Shown here in pieces: positions 21,971 through 34,500 of a DNA stretch of 64,000 nt. The translations under genes were made by a program, and so were the position numbers. How positions within the stretch are numbered: the first letter of the stretch is position 1; the number at the start of each line of letters is the position of its first letter. A model generated the notes under the pieces. That model was not told the DNA's origin. It saw only the letters and a program-made list of their open reading frames with translations, and did not search any database. The stretch covers positions 1 to 64,000 of the forward strand of contig JBBPFI010000014.1 in the NCBI GenBank assembly GCA_037974965.1, read 5' to 3'. This DNA comes from Dacryopinax spathularia (Eukaryota > Basidiomycota > Dacrymycetes > Dacrymycetales > Dacrymycetaceae).

Positions 21971-24214
21971 TTACACGGGCAACCTCTGATCAAACCTCAC
22001 TGCAGTCTTGGTGTGGCCGTCGGCCCCTGGGAATTGGATCCTGTTATATTCCGTAATGTCCCCCAACCTACCCTCACCCCAAGCCATGAACACTAGGCTC
22101 TCGTAGAGGGGCTGCACCGCCTTCCGTATCCTGCTTCCCAGCCCACACGTCTTGGCGAACGCTTGATGACACCAGGGCGTGGTGTCCGTCCGTTTCTTTG
22201 AGAACAAGTCAAGCAAGGTAACTGAACCACACAGTCAGCGACTTTGGTGATCTGAGAGGTAACCCAGGCACGCACAGACACGAATGTTAGCTGCGAACAG
22301 CCCGGTGCCCCATTTAGCGCCCCAAACCCTCTCCGCAAACTCCCGCGTTTCCCGGTCTGGCTCACCGTAATACTGACCCCTCTTTTGCTGTCCCCAATAG
22401 CGGAGCTCTTGCTGAATGCATTCATCGCTCGTGACCATGTTGTCCAGCAGCTTCCAGAGCGCCGCGATCTCGTCCCTTGCCGCCTTGAGTGCCTTGCTCG
22501 CACCAGCCCGCACTTGAGGAAAGACTTTCTCCTGTTCGGCTGACACCAGTCACCACGATGGACCATGATGGCAAACGTGCCGCCCACTCACCAGCCGTGT
22601 TCAAACCCAGCTCATACACTCTCACATGCTGGACCCAAGGATCTGGTATGGGACACCTTGATGCAGGCATCCAAGACAAGGCGGCCCTCTCCCCAGACCA
22701 GAACGAAGGAAGCGTGCGCGCCGTCTTCGAGTATGTGATCACCTTACGAGACTGAGACTGACTCGACTGCTTACGGAGCTCACTGAGCTGGGTGCGCAGA
22801 TTCGTGATGTCCTTCTCGAATGCCTTCTTTGCCTCCCTGAGGGAGTTCACCTGCTCTTTCCAGTCCTCCCACGCCTCGTCGTCATCTTGAAACCGGGCCA
22901 TCAGATGGGATCGCGTTCGCTCGATGACCTTTTCCATTTTGTCCCATTTCGTGTCATCGGTGTCGACAGAACCCCGGTCTGCTCCGACCTCGTCGTCACT
23001 GACCGAGGTGTCGCGAGACGAACCCGAGCTTGATCCGACCTCTTCGTCACTGACCAATGTCTTGCGAACCGGACGGGATGCTGGCGCCATGGGCTGGAGC
23101 CACTTAAGCATCTTGTCCAGGCTCTCCTGCACAAGCTCTCTCCGCTGGCGGTTATTCGCCAACTGCTCATTCTGCTCTTCAACCCTCTGTTCATAATATC
23201 AGCAACCGTTATTCATTGGTCTTGCGCGTGTCTACCTTTTCTAGATCCGCCTGGTCACGCTCCGCCTTTTGCTTCTGCTTCTCCCATTGCTGGGTCGCGT
23301 TATCCAGCACCTTCTTGTTCAGTTCAACAAGGCGCTGCACCCGGATCTGCACGTTGTCGATCTTCTCTTTGATTTTGCCCCATTCTCTCGTGTCATCCGT
23401 CTCGAGAGAAGCTCCAAACTCTGCGTTGCTGCACGGGGTGTCGAGAGAAGGAACGGATGGGCCCTCCCAGATGCTGAGTTGCTGAACGAGCGTGTCCAGT
23501 CGGTCATGCACAAGCTTGCGCTGCGTGCCCAGCTCCGCCCGATGCCGTTGGAGGGCCTCGTCCAACTTTGCCCTTTCACCTGCTAGAGCCTGATTGGCCT
23601 TCTCGACGCCCTGATTATAATATCAGCAACCCTTGTTGTTGGGCGCCCATTGATGAATGATGCTCACCTCAATCTCTGCCCGCAGAGCAACGCAGTGAGG
23701 GTGCAAACACTCCTGTGCCCCAGGCCCGGCGCCATCGTCTTCCTTCTCTGCTCCCTCCTCGTCACCCCCTGCACCATCATCTGCCTTCTCAGACGCGTCC
23801 TGATCGGCGATTTCCCCCCCTTCCCTGACACTGTCCGGTGTCGCTGTCTCCGCCTCCTCTTTGAGGCCGTCGTAAAACAACTTCAACATCTTGATCGTCC
23901 TCGGTCTCAATTCGGTGTACATCGCTTGAGGAATCGCCAGCACGTCAAAGGTACAGCCGTGCGTGATCAGGTCGCGAACGGCCCACTGTGCCGCGGGTCA
24001 GTAATGTTGCCACTGAACGAGGGCCAGTATCACGCACATCGATGTTGTCCCTGAACTGCTCATCTTGCATTGCTAGTCTCCACGTCCACCAGTCGGGTCG
24101 TGCAGCCCAACTGCACAAGTGCCTGAACCAGTAGCGGGACTGGCCATTGGGATCTTGCGGGGCGTTGTAAGGGGGAAGGTCGGACTGGTCATTGGGATCT
24201 TGCGGAGCGTTCAT
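21971..24214 (-). CDS. Long coiled-coil protein, unknown family
   Basis: Multi-exon gene starting at 24214 (MNAPQDPNDQSDLPPYNAPQ). Exons 24038-24214, 23668-23985, 23236-23610 and an exon from 23186 leftward join in frame. The start contains a short duplicated APQDPN motif. A conserved-looking globular piece follows (WFRHLCSWAARPDWWTWRLA), then an acidic Asp/Glu/Gly stretch. Two long coiled coils come next (EKANQALAGERAKLDEALQR; DEEAWEDWKEQVNSLREAKK) with a Ser/Asp-rich linker in which SDEEVGSSSGSS and SDDEVG are internal repeats. The C-terminal part (ERVWGAKWGTGLFAANIR; VFMAWGEGRLGDITEYNRIQ) is again globular. Exon joins in the last third, 22.2-22.7 kb, are uncertain. No enzymatic motif is visible. 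The length and coiled coils suggest a structural or scaffold protein. Confidence 0.6.
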
Positions 24215-24291
24215 GGTGGTGGTACAAATGCAAAGTGCAAGACGCGCGGGTGCTCAGGGTTCTGACCAAACATGACATTGTAATTCGGCTA

Positions 24292-25187
24292 TTAATGTAC
24301 TGTCGCTCGCGCTAGCACCGAATCAACAGTGGCCCTCATGCTGGCCAATTGGGCCAATTCTTCGCCCAGCTCCAGAGGTGGCCTCCTGCGCAAGCGATAC
24401 TTCTTGGCCTTGTCGTCCGACCACACCACGATATCATCGACCCTGTCCTCATCCTCCGAATCGAGCGGCTGTCCAGCCTTTCGGCGCCGCTGGATTTCCC
24501 GCCATATGTATTTAACGTGTGGTATGTGCCGGTCCCAACCTGCTAGGACCTGCATAGGCGGTTCGAACCCACGAAATGGTCGCAGCGTAACTGTTATATC
24601 CATCGTCAGTAATGCCACTTTTCTTCCCCCAGCAGGGTCGGACACACTTTGAGCACTGCAGGCAACGTGTTTGCGCCTACATTCCGTACAGGCCACCTGG
24701 GCTCGACTGGTCTTTGGCTTCTCGCCCTTTGCGCCTTTGCTGTCGGCCCGCTCCGTTGGTTCAACCTCCCGAGTGATCTTGCACGGTGTGAGGGGGAATG
24801 TAAAGGTCAGGTCCTTGTTGACCTTGACCGCAACTAAACATTCGGTGCACTGGAATGGGATGGATCAGCACGACCGCAGGTGTTTAGAGTGCCCAAACTC
24901 ACAATGTGATATGGGTCCAGTTTCGCCTTGATCTCATCCGAAGCTCGGTCATACGCCAATTTCCACTCCTCTCGCCTGATCCAATAATCGGCCTCGTGGA
25001 AACCAAACGATCGATCAATGTTCTTCTTCCGAGATCGCACAGTTCGCAGCCAGTCGGGCGGTAAGTTTCGCTTGGTTTGGTGCTCCCTTTCTTCACCATC
25101 TTCTGACTGCTCAGCTGCCCTCTTTTCCAGCGAGGAGGCCACCTGAGCAGTCGACTTGTTCTTCATTTCCTTCTTCTTGCGCACCAT
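24292..25187 (-). CDS. Zinc-binding protein with Zn2Cys6-like half motif
   Basis: Start taken as the ATG at 25187 (MVRKKKEMKNKS); an in-frame upstream ATG is separated by a likely 5' intron. The N-terminal half is basic and helical (VRKKKEMKNKSTAQVASSLE; LPPDWLRTVRSRKKNIDRSF). An intron of about 54 bases ends at 24848. The next exon has CTEC and, some 55 residues later, CTECRRKHVAC, i.e. C-x2-C-x6-C, the first half of a fungal Zn2Cys6 DNA-binding cluster. The order and spacing do not fit a complete classical cluster. The C-terminus is Arg/Glu-rich (EIQRRRKAGQPLDSEDEDRV). It shares its upstream region, GACGGAG cluster 3, with the divergent JmjC-like gene. It could be a regulator of the cassette, but that is inference. 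Confidence 0.6.
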
Positions 25188-25304
25188 CGATGTACCTTTT
25201 AAAGCACTGTCAGAAGTGCGCATTGTCTGGTACCCGCCTTGACATACCTTTTTGGGTGTGGTGGTGGTTGTTGAGAGAGGGAGGAGACGCACGAGAAGTT
25301 TTGG

Positions 25305-25690
25305 ATAGCTCCGTCGCACTTTTAATCCTTTGATCCCGTCGTCGTTGCTCCGTCACAGTGGGACGGACCCAAAAGCAGCTCCGTCACAGGGGACGGAGGC
25401 TAAGCAGCTCCGTTGCACTTAGCTCGTGAGCCCTCTTCATCCCGTTGTCGTAGCTCCGTCACAGGGGACGGACCCTAAGCAGCTCCGTCACAGTGAGAAG
25501 GACCCTGAGCAGCTCCGTCGCAGTTAGCTCGTGAGCTCCGTCCCCTCTTGATCCCGTTGTCGTAGCTCCGTCACAGGGGACGGACCCTAAGCAGCTCCGT
25601 CACAGTGAGACCGAACCCCGTCCAACCGTGACGGGATCTGACCCTAAGCAGCTCCGTCACAGTGAGACCGAACCCCGTCCAACCGTGACG
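25305..25690. promoter_or_regulatory. GACGGAG repeat cluster 3, divergent promoter
   Basis: More than ten CTCCGTC / GACGGA words in both orientations, e.g. AGCTCCGTCACAGGGGACGG and CCCTAAGCAGCTCCGTCACA, with two near-identical copies of AACCGTGACGGGATCTGAC. It sits between divergently transcribed genes starting at 25187 (-) and 25743 (+), so it probably holds both promoters. Confidence 0.85.
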
Positions 25691-25742
25691 GGATCTGACT
25701 TAGCGCGGCCCACTCCTCCTCCTCCTTCACCCAACACGCACA

Positions 25743-27658
25743 ATGTCTGCCACCGAGACCAGTCAGCTCACGAGCAGCTTGTCGTCGCTCACCGTCAAAG
25801 AAATCTATTGCTTCAACTGCGCGCAAGCAGGCCATGATGAGAGCGCCTGTGTGGAACCGCTCAACCCTCGAATGCGCTGTGAAATGGCGCACTGGACGAC
25901 CAAGGTGCTGCTCGGGGACAAAGACGCTCCTCGACCTCTTCCTGGCTCAATCCCAGCAACCCAGCTTCATCAGTTTCGACGTCCCAGCCACCCTACTGAG
26001 CCACAGGCACCTGTCCAACTGGACGTTTCGCCCCACGAGATTGACTGGACAATCTATCCGCCCGACCAGGAGATGAAGAGCACAGAGGCCATGGTACGCC
26101 CGGTCATGTTCACCAAACATGCCCGTTCTCGCTGATCAAGGTTGCAGAGGTACTGGGCAAACAAGGTCGATTCCCTCTTCCACATATCGCAGCCGGCACA
26201 CAAGGACCCCCAATTCCTGCACTATCAAGTCCGGCCCGACCAGTCGCTCGACATCTCACCGAGTGAACTTGCCAATCGCCTGCGCTCCCAGCATGTCGTC
26301 TGCATCACCGGAGGCGAGTCTTGGGAAGACTCCCCCTTTAGCTACGAGACAGTGCTGCGCAAAGGCATGGCAAGGCCCGATAGAGATCACACGTACCAGT
26401 TCATAGGTGCGTTGTATACTAAAACACATCATCTTCCTCGCTCACCGACTGTCCTAGACTTGAAGAAGATGTACTTGCGCGAGACCGGCGCGACCCAGGA
26501 TGGAGGCTTAATCCACCAGTTTATCACAATGCAAGCATTCTTCAAACAACACGCCGACCGGTTCCAGAAGGCAAAGACGAAGACAAAGGCGAGGAAGAGC
26601 TACTTGAATCTGCTAGAGTGTGCTTATCCGGCTTGGGGCTGGCCGCCATATTTGAGGTGCGTGCTCCGTCAGCCTTCCTTCCCTGTGCTCAACGCATACA
26701 CAGGGCATTCTACAATCAAACGGTCGAGTATTCCATCGCCACCTCCGGCCAATCCGACGAGCTCGTCGAGCGAACCGAACTGCGAGAAGCTGCATGGGCG
26801 CTCATCTCAATGGAGTTTGTCTTCACCAATGTCCATCACGACGCTGGCGGACGGTACACCTACATCGCTCAGCTCAAAGGACTCAAGTATTGGTTCTATG
26901 TTCGCTTGAATGAGGCTACATTGGCGCGGATCGCCAAGGACCCAAGAGGTGTCCATGATGACTTGGCGACCGGTTCGGACAAGACCCGCGAGAACCTGGG
27001 GGAGTGGTACTACATTCCTTTAAGAGCGGGCATGCAAATGTGAGTACGCTACCACGCCCGAGCCCCTCCTGTGTTGAGTCCCTCTCTCAGCATTCAGCCA
27101 AACTGGTGGAAACACTGGGTCTGGACAGCGACCCCAAGCCTCACCGCCGGCAAGCTCTTCGACCTCGGTGACTTTGAGCGGGTCGAGAAGTGCATGACGG
27201 AAGAGTGCGCGATTGGCCTATATGCTACCAATTCAGAACGCACTGCGTGGTACAGCATCTTCTTGGCGTATGCTTCCAACCTGCCTGACAAGCCCAAGAA
27301 AGACGCCAAAATCCGAAAAGAGGACGCGGCTGCCCTACGGCGGATGCTCCTCAATCCGCTCGCGTATGTGCCACAACAAGACGAGGACGACGGCAGCGGG
27401 TCCTTTACTCGCCATCGTCTCTCGCTTTGGCTGCTGGTGATGGAGGTGGAAGCTCCGGACTGGCCCCGCGAGGCCATATCCCAGGCTTGGAAAGGCAATG
27501 GTGGGGCAGGCGAGCTACCCCTTCACCACGACACGCGTGTAACCCAGCTACGGACAGCAAAGGACAAGCTGGAGTACATCATCAGCAAGTTTTACAAGTG
27601 CAAACTTGAGAAGATCAAGCGCGTGACTTGGGTCGCGCGTACATCATCAACAACATAG
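25743..27658 (+). CDS. Zinc-knuckle plus JmjC-like dioxygenase domain protein
   Basis: Five exons (25743-26093, 26148-26406, 26458-26656, 26704-27039, 27091-27658) join in frame to 570 residues. A CCHC zinc knuckle lies at residues 23-36 (C23, C26, H31, C36). A cupin/JmjC-like core follows: FVFTNVHHDAGGRYTYI supplies an H-x-D iron-binding pair (H314, D316), QLKGLKYWFYV matches the strand after it, and IIQPNWWKHWVWTATPSLTA supplies the distal histidine (H390) in the usual WxHxVxT context. JmjC proteins are Fe(II)/2-oxoglutarate oxygenases, mostly acting on histone lysines or on RNA/protein hydroxylation. The fold call rests on three iron ligands and flanking pattern only. Its 3' end faces the SNF2 gene, 93 bases away. 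SNF2 plus an oxygenase in one locus suggests chromatin modification. Confidence 0.65.
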
Positions 27659-27751
27659 TTCTGCCATGTAGATAGAATCAACAGATGTACATCATTGCGT
27701 ATGGAATCACACATTGTCCCACTGGTCGTACTCCATCGGATTTTCACCCTG

Positions 27752-30700
27752 CTAATAGTACTCTTCCTCCTCCTCGTACGGTCCCTCCTCTTCAAAGTCC
27801 TCCTCATCTTCATAGTCCATCTCATCTCCCTTTGGACCGCCGAAGACAACTGGTGCAATGCATGAGTGAGGAGGTCCCAAGGGCTGTGTCGAGAGCACTT
27901 ACGCTGTTTGAGCGCGCCAAGTCGGGATTCGCTCTCCACGTGTCCCCTCCCAAAGGCTTGCATTATCATCTTACGCTTGTCTTGCTGCCTGTTGACAATG
28001 CGCTCCTCGATGGTGTTGCTGTAGATGAGCGGATAGATGATCACGCCTGCACAGGCAAATTCAGAGGCATGCGACAACACTTCTCCCATACTCACGTTTG
28101 GCCTGGCCCACACGATACGCACGATTGTAGGCTGCGTCATGTCAAGTGCTTTGCTCTGTAACCCCTGAACAAAGACGCACCTTGCATCTCTTTGGCAACA
28201 TTCCAGTGTGGGTCAATGGTGAAGATGATGTTGGCACGCATAAGATTCAGTCTGAGCAAGCGTCAGTGAGAGAGATAGAGAGAGAAAGAGAGAGAGAGGT
28301 CATACCCAGTGCCGCCCGCACCGATCGAAATCAGCAAGATGTTAGGCCCACCGTCCCAAGTTTTAAAGTCTTCCAAGGCCTTGGAACGCTGCGCCATACT
28401 CATGGTTCCATCGTATCTAATCCATTGTCAACAGCATGCTGGGCGACATCCACGTTGAGACACTTACCGAGCCAAATTGAACTCTTTGACTGTGGAGAAT
28501 GCTACAAATGCCAGGTCAAGCACCGCGGTCCACTGCGAGAAGACGAGAAACTTGGATGGAATGGTTGTGCTGTCGAGTGGCTTGCCCTGTGCTTTCAGAG
28601 CTTTGATCCGCTCGTTGTCCTCCTGCATGTGCTTCAAGATAAGCTCCTTGATGAGCTGCAGAGAATGAGCAATGTAGCACGAGCGTACAATCTCCGGCTT
28701 ACAAGGAACTAGGAAACGATGAGCAAAACGATAACGACCAACGCCACATGCATGCGTACCTTGTCGCTCCAGAGCACGTTCTGCTCCAATGCCAGTCGCA
28801 CATGTGGCTTTGCCTTCACATGCTCAAATGCGGATTGCCCCTTGCGCGGCAGCTCAGGAGTGGGAATGATACGTCGTGGGACAGCATACACCCCGCCCCC
28901 CTTGTCCTTGCACTTCGCAACTGGGCACCCAAATTCCTGGATGCCTTCTAGCACCCAACAGCCTACCTCACCCGTCAGCCATGTCCTCTCGCTCATTTGC
29001 TGGACCACGCACGCTTGCAGTATATGTGTTTGCACCGACTGCAGTACATATCCTGCTGCTCGGTCTTCGCATTGCACTTGCTGCAGCCGAGTTTCGGCTG
29101 TCTGCGCTGAGACCACCAATGCAACCGCACATCCGTCCATTGTGCCAGCTGTTCTTCCCACTCTTCTTGATCCTTTGTAGTCAGGTTGAGCTGTGGCGCC
29201 TTTGCAAGCACCGGATGCGCCAAGAAGCGGCACATGCGTTGACCCGTTGCCCAGACTATACTAACGATCAGCACCCACCCAGCGTGTCATGCAGGCGACA
29301 CCACTCACGCGCTCTTGCCTGGGATTGGGCGTTCCTTTTGCTAATGACCAATCAGCGCTGGTCCGGGTGATCGGGAGACAGCCACACTCACATCTTTTTT
29401 TGTTGCTCGAAATGGGTACGAGCGGCGTCTTGCATCTTGTCGTACGCCTTCTGCCACTTGTGCGACAGTTTCATCATCTGAGGGACGATATCCCTTTGAG
29501 GGAGCTTGATGATCGGGTTACCGTTGTAGGTGTCGTTGTAATTGCGACGGAGCATGCAGGTCTTGAAAACTTCATAGAGACCGGATTTGGCCTGGTTGCG
29601 CGACACCTTGGCGAGAAATCCGAGTTTTTCTTCAAAGAAGATCGGATGGCGGTAGAAGGGCACCTGGACAAAGCTCATGAGCGTCCCAGCCTCAGAGATC
29701 TTGTTTTGAATCGGTGTGCCGGTTAAACACCAGTGATGGTGTGCCTTGAGCTTTAGACAGGCGATGGTCTGCACCGCTTTGGGATTCTTGATGTTGTGCG
29801 CTTCGTCGAGGATGACGCGATGCCAGGGTATTGACAGCAGCGGGCTGTTCTCCGCACACACACCGTGGTAGGACGCGAGGATCACATCGTGGTCTGTGAG
29901 TACACTGGGGTCACGCATGCCATTGGCTTGCCACCATTTCCAGTGAGTCAGGGCGCCGGGCTCCGTCCTTGCCGGGATCTCCGAGTCCCATTGTGGGATC
30001 AAGCCGGCCGGCATGACGATGAGTGTATGCCCGGAACCGGGAGAAGAGGGGCAGCATGAGACTGCCTTCGTGTTGAGGATGTGTGCGATCACTTGTACTG
30101 TCTTCCCAAGCCCCATGTCGTCAGCGAGGATACCACCTCTTTGCCTGCAGATATAATAATCAGCCGGTGCATTGATGCTCTCCTTCCAAGTTGTACGCAC
30201 GATGACTCTCTCTCCATGCGCTCCATCCAATCCACCCCCATCGCTTGGTAATGGAAGAGGGGGATGGTCATCCCGGGGAAGTTGTCATCCTTGTTTACAA
30301 TCCCCAGGCTGACCATTGCCATACGACACTCATCTGTTCAGCTTTTAGGGAGACGATGCACTGATCAGAGTAAGCAACGTACGGGTGATATCCTTCCCCT
30401 CCTTTTTCATTCTCGGTTGACCCCTTGCACCACCATGAGCGCTGGTGCATAAGGAAACAGTAAAGTATTGGGGACGCACTCTTCATCAAGCTCATCCTCA
30501 TCCTCGTCGTCATCCTCATCATCATCGTTGCTGTTGCCGCCATCGTTGTCATCCTCCTGATTGTTTGCCTTGATAGCTGCCGCGGCAGGGTGATCCTTGC
30601 CCAGCTTCACCCCAAACTCTTGCTCAAAGACCAGCATCTCTGCCTGTGCTGCGTCAACCCACTTGCTCTCGCCCTTCCGGCCAAGCCTTGCCAAACGCCC

Positions 30701-30868
30701 TTTCAGCTCATCCCATGCCTGTTCCATCTCGTCGGGAGACTCCATCGGTACCTTTGGCAAGGGAGGCACCGGCAAGGGGCCATACTCGTCCTCTTCATCA
30801 AGCCGCTCGTCGGACGCGACGCTGGCTGCATCCCAGTTGAGGAGGGTGTCTTCTGTAAAGGAGATCAT
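27752..30868 (-). CDS. SNF2-family DNA-dependent ATPase with RING-like finger
   Basis: Start ATG at 30868 (MISFTEDTLLNWDAAS), stop at 27752. The N-terminal exon has a long Asp/Glu/Asn tract (EDDNDGGNSNDDDEDDDEDE). Helicase motif I is ILADDMGLGKTVQVI, motif II is VILDEAHNIKN, motif III is HHWCLTGTPIQNK, and RRNYNDTYNGNPIIKLP marks the linker. A Cys-rich segment (CSKCNAKTEQQDMYCSRCKH) resembles a RING finger between the two lobes, as in Rad5/Rad16/HLTF-type members. The second lobe includes YDGTMSMAQRSKALEDF, ILLISIGAGGTG (motif V), and NTIEERIVNRQQDKRKM near the end. The tail is acidic (EDEEDFEEEGPYEEEE). Many short introns interrupt it, so exact exon joins are not given. Members remodel nucleosomes or clear proteins from DNA. 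GACGGAG cluster 4 lies upstream. Confidence 0.88.
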
Positions 30869-31046
30869 GGCGGACGTGCACACAATAGTGAGAGAGGAAA
30901 GAGATGAGGGCTGTTCTGCGTTGGTGTGAGGGATATACCGGCAGTGAAAAGGTTGTTGTCTAGGTGTGTTGCATTCCAGTCAAAACCAAAAGGCCAAGCA
31001 GTGCCGCAAAGGCCTTTATATGACCCTGACAACGGAGCCATTCTGG
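30869..31046. other. 5' flank of the SNF2 gene
   Basis: Short non-coding stretch between the SNF2 start and GACGGAG cluster 4. I see nothing else in it. Confidence 0.5.
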
Positions 31047-31350
31047 CCAGCACAACGGAGCTAGTCCCTAGGACGGAGGTGCTCCGTCACTGCGACGGAG
31101 GTGGACCCTAAGGACGGAGGTGCTCCATCACTGCGACGGAGCTAGTCCCTAGGACGGAGGTGCTCCGTCACTGCGACGGAGGTGGACCCTAAGGACGGAA
31201 GTGCTCCCTGACTGCAACGGAGGTGAACCCTGAGGACAGAAGTGCTCCCTGACTGCGACGGAGATGGACCCTGAGGACGGAGGTTCTCTCTCACTGCGAC
31301 GGAGGTGGTCAGTGGGGACGGAAGTGTTCCCTGACTGCGACGGAGGTGGT
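31047..31350. promoter_or_regulatory. GACGGAG repeat cluster 4
   Basis: About eleven tandem units such as CTCCGTCACTGCGACGGAG, GTGGACCCTAAGGACGGA and CTGACTGCGACGGAGGTGG. Many units are inverted repeats with 7 bp arms (CTCCGTC and GACGGAG). It lies between the 3' end of the RecQ gene and the 5' end of the SNF2 gene. Confidence 0.9.
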
Positions 31351-31568
31351 AACTTTGGCAGGCACGCAAGGGGATTCACAAATTACTATTCGACAAGACA
31401 CGAGCTACATCACAGCACCGGAACTACTATTCGTACAAGACACGAGCTATATCACAGCACCGGAACTGAACTTGGCAAAACGGTACAAGGTGTTCAGGGT
31501 AGAGTGAGAAAAGTCTACTATGGTCTGGGTGGGCACGGTCTGGGTGGAAGCAGTCACATGGAGACGAG
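31351..31568. other. Spacer with short direct repeats
   Basis: Contains two imperfect copies of ACACGAGCTACATCACAGCACCGGAACT (about 31399 and 31440) and a duplicated GGTCTGGGTGG. No gene is visible. It lies just past the stop of the RecQ gene, so it may contain its 3' UTR. Confidence 0.5.
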
Positions 31569-34500
31569 TTACAACAGAGTACTATTGACCATCCAGCCCA
31601 GTTCAATGGCAAGGGCATGGAAGAACTTGAGCCAGAAAGATCCATAGACGAGCTCGCGTCTGGAGAGCCAGTCTTGGAATTGGGTGAGATTGCTTTGAAG
31701 CGTCTCCCTGCGCTGTTGCGATACTTTCATCCGGTCAAGGGTGGCCTTGAAGATGGGCTTGCGGCCGTGCACGACAAAAGCAAGCATCTTGACAGTGTCC
31801 GGATAGTCGGGCGATGTATTGGTGCATGGCTGCCTTTGATGCGGAGAGTGACTAGCCTGGTTGGGCCAGGCGCAGAGATAGCAAATGTCGAGTTGGCGGT
31901 TGGTGTCGATGCGCGCAAACTGTTGATAAGCGGCCCTCCTGGTTACATCCTGGTTGCCTGAATGAATGAGTGCCTGATGTATGCTGCATCGGAATGGAAA
32001 GTTGTGCTCCTTGGTATCTGGCACCAAAGGAGCGTCCTGCATTCCTCGGTCTTCAAGCCAGACTGCCTCTGCGCTTGCAAACTGGCATAGACAGCACACT
32101 GCTCGCTGAGGAGCACGAGGTCGGAGCCTTTGCATGCAATGCAAGAGCTGCTCGAGGGTGGCAGTCCTCACACTCTGTACATCCTGACGATGGGACGAGG
32201 CGGCGATGATCAATGGTCCAGAGCTGGTCATAGATACTCGAGGAGCCGATGGTGGAGGTGGGACCGTGTGAGGAACCGGCGCTGGAGGTGTGGGTGGGTG
32301 AATAAGAGGCACCGGTATCACCCGTGCTCGCTGGGTTGGTCGTTCCGTCTCCAAGTCCTGACTTGCGACGCGTTTGGTGGATGGCCGCTGACAATGGTCG
32401 CAGCGGTTGCCCTCCGACAGACCGAGCTCGGTGCAGGTGACCGGATGCTCGTCAAAGTGCGCAGAGATGACCTGCATCCGGCAAAGCGAGGTCAACATGA
32501 GCACTCCCATCGCATTCTGACCGGCATAGTCGTCCCCTTGCAGCACCCGAGTTGGCACGGACGAGTAGAAGAGAACGACGTCACAGCGGGGTATGCGTCG
32601 ACCGCCTCGTCCTGCACCTTGAACATATGATGTGATGCCGTGGGGTGCTTCCACAAAGATGATGTGTCGAACCGCATCGTAATCGATGCCTTGCTCAATT
32701 GCCGAGGTACCAACCAGCCACATGCTCTTTTCCCCTCTGATCCATCCATGTGGAGTCGCCCTTCGTGCCTCTCGTTCCGTATCACCAACATAGAGATGGG
32801 CGCCGAGCACATTGCTCAACTCAACGGCTTGTTGGCGTGTCCGGGTGATGACCATGCCTCGTTCACGATGGCTGAGCACCTGTGCCCGAACAAGGGAGGT
32901 TGCATGCTCAATCGAATCCTGCTCCGACTTGGTGTGGACAAAGTCCAGCCTGAGCTCCGTCCGGGTAGTGCAAGGCGCACGAAGGATGTCCACCACGGTG
33001 GGATCGAGCTCGAGGATGCGCAAGAGCGGGTCGACATGGGCAAGTGGCAGGGTTGCTGTGAGGAAGACGAGCTGAAGTGGGACGGTCGAAAGGTAGGCAA
33101 ACTGGCGTAGAGCGCTGCGATAGTGTTCGGCGGTGAGGACCTGGTGAATCTCATCAAAGATGAGGTGGGTCACGATGCCAGCTTGCGCATTGGACAGCAG
33201 CCAGCGCTCAAACGCTTGCTCACTGGCTTCCTCAACGCTGACGAGGACAAACCCAGGCTCCATAGAGATGCCCGACCGCCAGGAATGTGCAGGGACATGC
33301 ATCTCTGCCAGCCGATCAAACATCTGATCGCGGAGAGCAATGAGGGGAGATACGAAAACGATGACCGAGGCTGGTCGGATCCACCAAGCAAAGGCTGTTG
33401 CAAAGGTCTTGCCGGCTGCAGTAGGAAGGATGGCGAGGATGTGCCTCTCTTGGGCCACGATGAGGTCGCAGAGCTTGGCCTGTTCCATTGACCGAAACTC
33501 AGCCCTGGGATCCTTGCGTACCCTTCGCAAAATTTCGATGGGTGTCTCAGGACTCGACCTGGGTTGCAGCAGTCGCTTTGCAGGCGGAACGAATGCCTCA
33601 GACTGCAGGTGGGTCGTCTCCTCAAATGGCATGCTAGAGAGCGTCTTCACGGCGGGTCCGAGCGTAAGAAAGTGGTGCCAGCTGAGACTGACGTTCCTCA
33701 TCATGGCAATCTGGCCTGCAGATGTATGCGCATAGACCGAGTATTGCCGGTCATAGGTGTGTCGGGCCGTTCTGGCGCTGTGTCCGCTCTGCATATCCAG
33801 CCCGCTGTCAAGCTCATCCTCAGGCTCAATCTCGCCTAGTGGATGGTCGGTGACAAGGGTCAACAGAGCCTGGTTGACATGGCGGTATGCCCTGAGGCCA
33901 AGCTCTGCACCCATATGCTTCAGGGTGAGTCGTCGAAGGGAGGCGGACAGCTCCTCCGAGGTGATGAGGTTGTCCCCAGCTGCGCTGAGGTAGTTTGCAG
34001 CGAGGGTAGCAGCTTCTTGGCTGCCAAATTTGGCGCGCAGGTACTGCTCGGCGGGATGGATGAGGAGGAGGTAGAGCAGCAACAGCCGGCTGACCCTACG
34101 AGGGAACCAGCGGAGGCTGGTCTTGCTGGGCGAGTCGGCCCAGCTCAGCTTGTGATAGTCCCGTACAAACACGAGCCGCTTGTCCATAAAGACGAGCGAA
34201 CGGGATCCCTTGGCATCGTTGCTGATGCGAAAGTTGAGGGACTCAGTCCCTCGACATACCCCACCGCCGGTGATGTGGAGGGCGACGAGCAGCTGGAGTT
34301 TGAAAGGCCGGAGCGTGTCGAGCCACTGCTTGGCCAGAACACTGCAAAGGCCGGGCGCAGGGATGTTGCTGCGCGTGAGCAGCGGCCGAACGCCTTGCAC
34401 AGTTTGATCGTGGTTGATCATGGCGACGATGAGGAGCTGGTTGGAACGAAACTGTTCCAGCTCAATGTTCTTCGGGTCGGTGAGGAACGAGTACTCGCCC

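Noticed and set aside
31047-31350. CRISPR-like regular repeats in the GACGGAG clusters
   Set aside because: This is a eukaryotic chromosome; the units are short, variable in spacing, lack unique spacers and lie in promoters.
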